A DNA stretch of 64,000 nt, taken from assembly GCF_008642315.1 (NCBI RefSeq), contig NZ_CP029192.1, forward strand, positions 6,200,001 to 6,264,000. The letters run 5' to 3'. This document shows, one piece after another, positions 57,950-64,000 of this stretch (position 1 is the first letter of the stretch; each line of letters starts with the position of its first letter). The notes below the pieces were generated by a model, which was given only the letters and a program-made list of their open reading frames with translations, made no database searches and had not been told where the DNA came from. The translations under genes and the position numbers were made by a program. The DNA comes from Streptomyces venezuelae (lineage in GTDB: Bacteria; Actinomycetota; Actinomycetes; Streptomycetales; Streptomycetaceae).

Positions 57950-59871
57950 GAGGTCTCGCCCCCGCCCGCGTCCAGGGCCCGGCGGACTTCCGGGACCGTC
58001 AGCCATTCCTGGGGCGCCAGGATCTTCGTGACCTGCGGCGCGAAGGACGGCGACGACACCACGATCTGCTCGGTCGGGCCGTCCGCGACGACCTCGCCGT
58101 CCGCGAGGATCACCACCCGGTGGGCGATCTCGGCCGCCAGCTCCACGTCGTGCGTGGCAAGCAGGATCGCGTGCCCCTCGGCGGCGAGCCCGCGCAGGAC
58201 CGTGACCAGCCGGGTCTTGGCCGCGTAGTCGAGGCCGCGCGTCGGCTCGTCCAGGAGCAGCAGCGGCGGGCGCGTGGTCAGGACGATGGCCAGGGCGAGC
58301 GTCAGACGCTGACCCTCGGAGAGGTCACGGGGGTGCGTGTCGTCCGCGATGCCCGGCAGCAGCTCGTCCACCAGGGCCCGGCAGGTGCCGGGCGCCGCGT
58401 CCGCGTCGTGGTCGGCGGCCGCGCACTCGGCGGCCACGGTGTCCGCGTACAGCAGGTCGCGCGGCTCCTGCGGGACGAGGCCCACGTGGCGGATCAGCTG
58501 CCGGGGTGACGTGCGGTGGGGGACGGCGCCGCCGACGCGGACGGTGCCCGATGTGGGTTCGAGGAGGCCGACGAGGGTGGACAGGAGCGTGGACTTCCCG
58601 GCGCCGTTGCGGCCCATCAGGGCGACGGTCTCGCCGGGGGTGACGGTGAGGTCGACGCGGCGCAGCGCCTCGACGCGCCCGCGGCGCACGGCGAGCCGTT
58701 CGACAAAGGCACCCCCTGCCTCCTGCGGTGCCGAGGCCGCACGTTCCTTGCGCAGTCCGGACCGTCGGGGTCCGGCGCCCGGCTCGGCGGGTGCGTTGCT
58801 TCGCGGTTCGGTGCCTGCGAGGTGTTCGGGGGAGGCTGCGGCGGTTTCCTGTGGTGCTGCGGCCGTACGGTCCTTGCGCGGTCCGGGCCGTCGGGGTCCG
58901 GCGCCCGGCTCGGCGGGTGCGTTGCTTCGCGGTTCGGTGCCTGCGAGGTGTTCGGGGGAGGCGCCACCCGCCTCTTGTGCTGCCGTGGCCGTACGTTCCT
59001 TGCGCGGTCCGGGCCGTCGGGGTTCCTCGGCCGGCGTCCCCCTTCTCGGTTCCGCGCCCGCGAGTCGCTCCCGCAGCGCGCCCGCCCTGCGCCGTGCGTC
59101 CCGCACGGTCAGCGGCAGTGGGGACCAGCCCGCGATGCGGCCGAGGGCGACCACGGGCGGGAAGACGGGGGAGCGGGCCATCAGCGCGGCCGGGTCGCCG
59201 AGCACCGGTGCCTCGCCCGGCGCGGCGAGCAGCAGCACCTGGTCCGCGTACTGGACGACCCGCTCCAGGCGGTGCTCGGCCATCAGCACGGTCGTGCCGA
59301 GGTCGTGCACGAGCCGCTGGAGCACGGCGAGGACCTCTTCGGCGGCGGCCGGGTCGAGGGCGGACGTCGGCTCGTCCAGGACGAGGACCTGAGGGTGCGG
59401 GGTGAGGACCGAGCCGATCGCGACGCGCTGCTGCTGGCCGCCGGAGAGGGTGGCGATGGGGCGGTCGCGCAGGTCGGCGAGGCCGAGCAGGTCGAGGGTC
59501 TCCTCGACGCGCCGCCGCATCACGTCCGGGGCGAGCCCCAGCGACTCCATCCCGTACGCCAACTCGTCCTCGACGGTGTCCGTCACGAAGTGCGAGAGCG
59601 GGTCCTGGCCCACGGTGCCGACGACGTCGGCGAGCTCGCGCGGCTTGTGCGTACGCGTGTCGCGCCCCGCCACGGTCACGCGCCCGCGCAGGGTGCCCCC
59701 GGTGAAGTGCGGCACGAGCCCGCTGACGGTGCCGAGCAGCGTCGACTTCCCGACCCCGGACGGCCCGACGAGCAGCACGAGCTCGCCCTCGGGGACGGTC
59801 AGGTCGACGCCTTGGACGGTGGGTCCGGACGCCGCGTCGTAGGTGACCGACACATCCTCGAAGCGGATCAT
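57946..59871 (-). CDS. ECF transporter ATPase, two ABC domains fused
   Basis: A 641-residue protein with both ABC domains in one chain. Domain 1 (about 1-235) has Walker A GPSGVGKSTLLG, signature LSGGQQQR and Walker B VLVLDEPTSALD. Domain 2 (about 400-625) has GRNGAGKSTLLS, the variant signature LSEGQRLT and LLLLDEPTRGLD. The linker between them (residues about 280-400) contains two and a half copies of a 42-residue repeat (see repeat entry). The start ATG overlaps the EcfT stop and the stop overlaps the EcfS start. Confidence 0.9.
   Translation of the reverse strand: MIRFEDVSVTYDAASGPTVQGVDLTVPEGELVLLVGPSGVGKSTLLGTVSGLVPHFTGGTLRGRVTVAGRDTRTHKPRELADVVGTVGQDPLSHFVTDTVEDELAYGMESLGLAPDVMRRRVEETLDLLGLADLRDRPIATLSGGQQQRVAIGSVLTPHPQVLVLDEPTSALDPAAAEEVLAVLQRLVHDLGTTVLMAEHRLERVVQYADQVLLLAAPGEAPVLGDPAALMARSPVFPPVVALGRIAGWSPLPLTVRDARRRAGALRERLAGAEPRRGTPAEEPRRPGPRKERTATAAQEAGGASPEHLAGTEPRSNAPAEPGAGPRRPGPRKDRTAAAPQETAAASPEHLAGTEPRSNAPAEPGAGPRRSGLRKERAASAPQEAGGAFVERLAVRRGRVEALRRVDLTVTPGETVALMGRNGAGKSTLLSTLVGLLEPTSGTVRVGGAVPHRTSPRQLIRHVGLVPQEPRDLLYADTVAAECAAADHDADAAPGTCRALVDELLPGIADDTHPRDLSEGQRLTLALAIVLTTRPPLLLLDEPTRGLDYAAKTRLVTVLRGLAAEGHAILLATHDVELAAEIAHRVVILADGEVVADGPTEQIVVSSPSFAPQVTKILAPQEWLTVPEVRRALDAGGGETS
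58735..59027. repeat. 126-bp in-frame tandem repeat in EcfA linker
   Basis: About 2.3 copies of a 126-base (42-codon) unit; for example GTGCGTTGCTTCGCGG occurs at 58791 and again at 58917. The repeat encodes the linker motif EHLAGTEPRSNAPAEPGAGP and RPGPRKDRT. Because the period is a multiple of three, the reading frame is preserved. Confidence 0.85.
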
Positions 59872-61211
59872 GAGGTCTCCTCGGAGGAAGTGGGGGAGGG
59901 GGCCGGGCGCGGGGACGTCGCTTCGGCGGTGGGCGGACGCGTGCGCCAGGCGGCGGGTGAGGGCCGCGTCCGCGGGGCGGGGGCGGGCCCGGTCGTCTCC
60001 GGCGCGGGCGGCTCCGTGCCGGGCGGGGTGGGCGGTGGGTTCGTGCGACCGCCCGTCCCGCGCGGAACGGGCGCGGCGGGCCGGGCGCTGTCGGGCGGCA
60101 CCGGGGCCACGAACGCGGGGAGGAGCCCGAGCAGGACCGCCGCCGCAGGCCACAGGGGCAGGGCGGGGGCCACCAGCGGGACGACTCCCGGGTGCAGGGC
60201 CGCCGGGTCGTGACTGGTGGCCCAGATCATCAGGGCCGCCACCGCGATCCCGGACCCGGCGACCAGCCAGGCGCGGGCGCCCCACGGGTCGGGGCGGTAG
60301 CGGGTGCGCACCGAGCGGCGGCCGCCGAGCCGCAGTCCCGCCAGCGCGGCGAGGAGACCGACGATCAGGGCGGGCAGGCCGTACGACGTGCCTTGTGCGG
60401 TCAGGAGTCCGTACGTACCCACGCAGACACCCATGAGGCCGCCGAGGGTGAGGACGGAGGTCGCTCTGCGGACCCCCGCAGGGACGGGCGACGTGCGGCC
60501 GAAGCCGCGCGCGTCCATCGCGGCGGCCAGCGCGACCGACCGCTCCAGCGCGCCTTCCAGGACGGGGAGGCCGACCTGGAGGAGGCCCCGGATGCCCCGG
60601 TCGGGGCGGCCGCGCAGGCGGCGCGCCGCACGCAGGCGCTGCACGTCCACGATCAGGTTCGGCGCGAACGTCATCGCCACGACGACCGCCACCCCGACCT
60701 CGTACAGCGCACCCGGCAGCGACTTCAGCAACCGTGCCGGGCTGGCCAGCGCGTTCGCCGCGCCGACGCAGATCAGCAGGCCGGCGAGGCGGATTCCGTC
60801 GTAGAGCGCGAAGGTCAGGCCCTCCGCCGTCACCCGGCCGCCGATCCGCACGCCCTTCGCCCAGTCGGGCAGCGGCACCTCGGGCAGCGTGACGACGACG
60901 TGCGTGCCGGGGATCGGCGAGCCGAGCACGATCGCGAAGACCAGCCGGATCGCGATGACCACCAGGCCGAGCTTCACGAACGCGCCGTACGACTTCGCCC
61001 ACGGCGCCGACGTCCGCCGCGCCGCCACCACGTAGCCCGCGACGCCGATCAGCAGGCCGAGCAGCAGCGGATTGGTGGTGCGGGACGCCGCGGTGCCGAG
61101 GCCGATGGCCCACACCCACCACGCGCCCGGGTGCAGCGCGTTGCCGCGGTGCGCCTCGGGGGCGAGGCGGCGCCGCAGGAGGGCGGGCGCGCCGCTGCCG
61201 TGGTCCGTCAT
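59868..61211 (-). CDS. ECF transporter transmembrane T component
   Basis: A 447-residue protein. About six helices lie in residues 25-370. The two coupling helices carry Ala-Arg-Gly motifs: RAARRLRGRPDRGI and AAAMDARGFGRTSP, the sites that contact the ATPases. The C-terminal 80 residues are a Pro/Thr-rich cytoplasmic or extracellular tail not usual in EcfT. It overlaps the ATPase start by four bases (ATGA). It energises the S component at 57113. Confidence 0.88.
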   Translation of the reverse strand: MTDHGSGAPALLRRRLAPEAHRGNALHPGAWWVWAIGLGTAASRTTNPLLLGLLIGVAGYVVAARRTSAPWAKSYGAFVKLGLVVIAIRLVFAIVLGSPIPGTHVVVTLPEVPLPDWAKGVRIGGRVTAEGLTFALYDGIRLAGLLICVGAANALASPARLLKSLPGALYEVGVAVVVAMTFAPNLIVDVQRLRAARRLRGRPDRGIRGLLQVGLPVLEGALERSVALAAAMDARGFGRTSPVPAGVRRATSVLTLGGLMGVCVGTYGLLTAQGTSYGLPALIVGLLAALAGLRLGGRRSVRTRYRPDPWGARAWLVAGSGIAVAALMIWATSHDPAALHPGVVPLVAPALPLWPAAAVLLGLLPAFVAPVPPDSARPAAPVPRGTGGRTNPPPTPPGTEPPAPETTGPAPAPRTRPSPAAWRTRPPTAEATSPRPAPSPTSSEETS

Positions 61212-61253
61212 GGTGCTGTCCGTGTCGTGTCCGTTGTCCGTACGGGCCGCGCG

Positions 61254-61928
61254 TCAGGCGCGGCGGCGGCGGGCCTGCCAGATACCGGCACCGCCGAGCA
61301 GGACGACGGCGGCGATCCCGGCGACCAGGCCGACGGAGGGTCCGCCGTCGTCGCCGTCGCCGCCACCGGGCGTGTTCCCCGGCTGCGTCTTCGTCTCCGT
61401 GCCCGCGCCGTCGGAGACCTGCTCGCCGCAGCCCGTCTTCGGGTAGCCGTCGATCGCGCAGAGCAGCGCCTTGCTGTCGTAGCGCAGCGGCTCGGCGACG
61501 GAGGCGAGCGCCTCCGCGCTGGTGGCGTCCTCGCCGACCTGCGCGCAGGCCGTCCGCTGCTTCGGCGGCGTCTCGCCGCCGGGGGCGTCGCCCGCCGTGC
61601 CGAAGTCGACGACGAGGCCGACGCGCTTGCGGCCGTCCTTCGCCGGGGTGTCCCGGCAGATGGCGTCGAAGTCGGCGGGGCCGCGCGGCTTCGCGGAGTC
61701 CTTCGAGTCGTCGGAGACCGAGAACCGGAAGCCCTGCACGTCCCCGTCCTCGGGGCGCGCGGTGCCGGGACCCTGGCTTGCGTACGTCCACTCCTTGCCG
61801 TCCCGTTCCCAGAACGACCAGTAGCGGTAGCCGGCGGCCTGGGCGGGCGCGGCCGCGAGGACGCCGAGCAGCGCGGCGAGGAGTGCCGCGAGGGCGAGGC
61901 GGCCGCGCCGCACCCGGCCCCGCGTCAC
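61254..61928 (-). CDS. SCO2322-type exported membrane-anchored protein
   Basis: A 224-residue protein beginning at GTG 61928, overlapping the previous stop (GTGA). It has a signal peptide (LALAALLAALLGVLAAAPAQA), an extracellular domain of about 150 residues with YRYWSFWERDGKEWTYASQG and four cysteines (CRD, CAQ, CAID, GCGEQ), a Gly/Pro/Asp stalk and a C-terminal transmembrane helix with a basic RRRR tail. NCBI annotation uses the name SCO2322 family, of unknown function. Its place between the toroid protein and EcfT implies a role in B12 capture. Confidence 0.82.
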   Translation of the reverse strand: MTRGRVRRGRLALAALLAALLGVLAAAPAQAAGYRYWSFWERDGKEWTYASQGPGTARPEDGDVQGFRFSVSDDSKDSAKPRGPADFDAICRDTPAKDGRKRVGLVVDFGTAGDAPGGETPPKQRTACAQVGEDATSAEALASVAEPLRYDSKALLCAIDGYPKTGCGEQVSDGAGTETKTQPGNTPGGGDGDDGGPSVGLVAGIAAVVLLGGAGIWQARRRRA

Positions 61929-63154
61929 GGCTGCTGCTTCTTGCGGTTGCCGCTGTACAGGAAGCCGATGCCGATGCCGGCGACCATGCCGACGCCGACG
62001 ATCCACCAGACGCTGACGCCGCCGTCGTCGTCCTTCTTCTCGTCCGCGTCGGACGCGGACTTGGCGGAGGTCTCGGGGGCCGGACCGGTGGCGTTCAGCT
62101 GCTTGACGAGGTCGGCGCCGCCGAAGTCGCGCGCGTCCATGCCCGCCGCGTGCGCGGCGAAGATCAGCTGGGAGTACGCCGCCGGGCCCGACTGCTTCGC
62201 CCAGTCCGCGGAGTTCTTCGCGAGCCACTCGGCGGACCGCTCGGCCCGCTCCTTCTGCCCGGCGGCGGCGAGCGCGAGCACGGAGTCGGCGGTGTTGCCG
62301 AAGTCCGGCTGGTCCGTGGAGCCCGGCATCGACGACATCAGGTGGTCGTCGCTCTTGCCGAGGGTGTCGAGCAGGTAGCCGACGCCGTTGCTCGCGGCCT
62401 GCGTGGCGGTGTCCGGCTTCGCGCACTTGGGCGCGGCGTCATCGGACTTCTTGGGGGCGGTCACGACCAGGCCCTTGCCGAGGCTGCCGAGCACACCCGC
62501 GGCGGTGGCGTCGGCGTTCGGCGCGAGCTTGCCGGACTTCATGTCGGCGAGGCCGAAGGCGCCGCCGTCCTTGCCGCAGTCCATGGCGAGCTTCGGCAGC
62601 GCGTCGTAGGCGGACTTGCCGTCCTGCGACTTCACGTCGGCGGGGTTGCGGCCCGCGGCGACGAGCGCGCCGACCACGATGCCGGTGGAGTTCGCGTCGG
62701 AGGGCAGCCCCGGGTTGTAGCCCCAGCCGCCGTCCTTGTTCTGCACGGACTTCAGCCAGTCGACGCTCTTCTTGACCGTCTTGTCCTGGCCGCCGAGCGC
62801 GGCGAGTGCCTGCACGGCGGACGCGGTGGAGTTGCTGTCGACCGCCGTCTTGGAGTTGCAGGGCTCGGTCGAGTCCGCCCGGTACGCGGCGAAGCCGCCG
62901 CTCGCGCACTGCTGGCCGGTGAGCCAGTCCACGGCCTTCGCGGCGGGCTTCACGCCCTCGGTGTCCTGGGCGAGCAGGGCGTACGACTGGCGGAAGACGC
63001 CGTCGAACTTCGGGTCGGTCTTGCCGTAGAGGCCCGAGGGGAGGGCGGCCGACGGCGACGGCTTCGCGTCGTCCGCGAAGGCGGCCGGTGCCGCGGCCGA
63101 GCCGAACACGGCGACGGCGGCGGCCAGGACCGCTGCGCTGCGACGAACGTTCAT
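61925..63154 (-). CDS. Exported alpha/alpha-toroid (prenyltransferase/squalene-repeat) protein
   Basis: A 409-residue protein with signal peptide (cut near residue 28, AFADD) and a C-terminal transmembrane helix plus basic tail (VSVWWIVGVGMVAGIGIGFL, then RKK). The 340-residue middle contains at least four QW-like repeats such as AVDWLTGQQCASGGF and LKSVQNKDGGWGYNPG, giving an alpha/alpha barrel as in squalene cyclases and in the cobalamin-binding domain of intrinsic factor. No terpene catalytic Asp motif (DxDD) is visible. It is the first gene after the cobalamin riboswitch. Start ATG 63154. Confidence 0.85.
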   Translation of the reverse strand: MNVRRSAAVLAAAVAVFGSAAAPAAFADDAKPSPSAALPSGLYGKTDPKFDGVFRQSYALLAQDTEGVKPAAKAVDWLTGQQCASGGFAAYRADSTEPCNSKTAVDSNSTASAVQALAALGGQDKTVKKSVDWLKSVQNKDGGWGYNPGLPSDANSTGIVVGALVAAGRNPADVKSQDGKSAYDALPKLAMDCGKDGGAFGLADMKSGKLAPNADATAAGVLGSLGKGLVVTAPKKSDDAAPKCAKPDTATQAASNGVGYLLDTLGKSDDHLMSSMPGSTDQPDFGNTADSVLALAAAGQKERAERSAEWLAKNSADWAKQSGPAAYSQLIFAAHAAGMDARDFGGADLVKQLNATGPAPETSAKSASDADEKKDDDGGVSVWWIVGVGMVAGIGIGFLYSGNRKKQQP

Positions 63155-63274
63155 GATGGGGCGGGTTGCCTCTCCCTGCGGGGAGCGGGGCGGCACGGAC
63201 CGTGCGAGCACGGCGACCGGGCGGCTCCGGCTCCGTATACCTCGACGGTGCCGCTCATCGGGGGCCCCGATGAA

Positions 63275-63405
63275 GCGAGCCGGTCACGTTCCGCGCCGGG
63301 CATTCCGGCTCACGGGTCCCTAAGGTTCGGGCCCGTACACGGCTGCGGGTCAGCGCCGGACTTGCACCGGCTTCCCCCTGGCGGACGTGAGGACGACGCC
63401 CTCAC
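63275..63405 (-). ncRNA. Cobalamin riboswitch
   Basis: On the minus strand 63378-63361 reads GGGGGAAGCCGGTGCAAG, then TCCGGCGCTGACCCGCAGCC follows (63360 down), and GAGCCGGAATGCC lies near 63311-63299; these are the conserved GGTGNAANTCCGGNACTGACCCGCA-like core and the following CCGGANNNCC block of the B12 riboswitch (Rfam RF00174). A 7-bp hairpin at 63256-63272 next to it may be the expression platform. It controls the toroid-SCO2322-EcfT-EcfA-EcfS operon. Confidence 0.88.
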
Positions 63406-63434
63406 TCTACCGGCCGGTCCGCGCACCTCTCGGG

Positions 63435-64000
63435 TCACACCGCCACGAACGCGACCGGATCGCTCCCCGGCACGACCTCCGCACGCCCCAGTTTCACCAG
63501 CCGCCGCACATGGGCCTCGGCCTCCGAGACGGCGATGGTCCTCGACCCGTAGGGGATTTCGTCCCAGGGGCGGTTCCACTCCATGCGGGCGGCGATCCGC
63601 CAGGGGGTGAGGGGCTCGGCGAGCAGGGCGAGGAGTCCGGTCAGGCGCTCCTCGTGGTGGGCCAGGAGCTCGTCGACGCGGGCGGGCGCGTCGGTGAACG
63701 TGCGCTGGTGGGCGGGGAGGATCTCCGCCGGGTCGAGGCGGGCGACGCGCTCCAGGGAGTCCAGGTAGTCGCCGAGGGGATCGGTGACGGTCTCCGAGTC
63801 GGGGTCCTCGTACAGGCCGATGTGCGGGGTGATGCCGGGCAGCAGGTGGTCGCCGGAGAAGAGGCGGCCGTTGCCGCGCAGGCCCGCGGGGTGGTCCTCC
63901 TCCAGGTGGAGGCAGACGTGGCCGGGCGTGTGGCCGGGTGTCCAGATGGCGCGCAGGCGGCGGCCGGGCAGGGCGAGGAGTTCACCCGGGGTGATGGAGC
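63435..64000 (-). CDS. MBL-fold metallo-hydrolase, C-terminal part
   Basis: The frame is open to the window edge; the start is outside. About 188 residues are visible. They contain AIWTPGHTPGHVCLHLEED (third metal ligand His of the MBL fold), RLFSGDHLLPGITPHIGLY (Asp/His bridging ligands), and a C-terminal helical, winged-helix-like extension (LAHHEERLTGLLALL, then IAARMEWNRPWDEIP). This is the glyoxalase II-like MBL group with a C-terminal LACTB2-type domain. It ends 30 bases upstream of the riboswitch, transcribed in the same direction. Confidence 0.8.
   Translation of the reverse strand, partial: SITPGELLALPGRRLRAIWTPGHTPGHVCLHLEEDHPAGLRGNGRLFSGDHLLPGITPHIGLYEDPDSETVTDPLGDYLDSLERVARLDPAEILPAHQRTFTDAPARVDELLAHHEERLTGLLALLAEPLTPWRIAARMEWNRPWDEIPYGSRTIAVSEAEAHVRRLVKLGRAEVVPGSDPVAFVAV

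Overview
The window is high-GC DNA with dense gene packing, many GTG/TTG starts, 4-base start/stop overlaps and families typical of Streptomyces (TerD paralogues, DUF3052, DUF4383, DUF2382, SCO2322-type protein, homodimeric AceE). From memory the order resembles part of the S. coelicolor SCO23xx region; I could not align it. It reads as chromosomal core DNA with one accessory-looking segment beside a tRNA-Val gene.

Layout. 1-1524: end of an MFS exporter, then a small secreted I36-type inhibitor behind a 17-bp tandem repeat. 1558-5735: aceE divergent from a DUF3052 gene and an AhpE-like peroxiredoxin. 5849-14914: a Ter stress locus with two TerD proteins, a TerC-like DUF475 membrane protein, two further TerD-domain proteins, and a coupled biosynthetic module (CitE-like lyase, PRTase/TRSP/StiP/Pelota fusion, HAD phosphatase). 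15180-20037: repeats, the coupled kdgK-eda pair, DUF4383, a coiled-coil membrane protein and a DUF4097 lipoprotein. 20236-25600: tRNA-Val(UAC) followed by XRE regulators, small coupled unknown genes, a flavoprotein, a decayed HTH gene and a PASTA lipoprotein; this looks like an accessory insertion.

26156-44389: stress and envelope genes (DUF2382, DedA, SodC, DoxX, PhoD-like phosphatase, secreted HNH nuclease), a yybP-ykoY manganese riboswitch ahead of a TMEM165/GDT1 cation transporter, an HAD phosphatase, a peptidoglycan-binding protein, and an MFS exporter carrying a C-terminal MarR-like domain. 44589-46413: a frameshifted serpin and a cluster of the dispersed repeat also seen at 15180. 46414-56767: ProP-type MFS, GT87-PAP2 fusion, polytopic membrane protein, a divergent CYP125-like P450/thiolase pair around a palindrome, a secreted alpha/beta hydrolase and a lysozyme-like secreted protein.

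57113-63405 (minus strand) is the most interesting part. A cobalamin riboswitch precedes a tightly coupled five-gene operon: an exported, membrane-anchored alpha/alpha-toroid protein, an exported SCO2322-type protein, EcfT, a tandem EcfA ATPase and an EcfS component. I read this as a B12 uptake system in which the toroid protein may capture cobalamin outside the cell, by analogy with the alpha6/alpha6 barrel of intrinsic factor and transcobalamin. The window ends inside an MBL-fold hydrolase.
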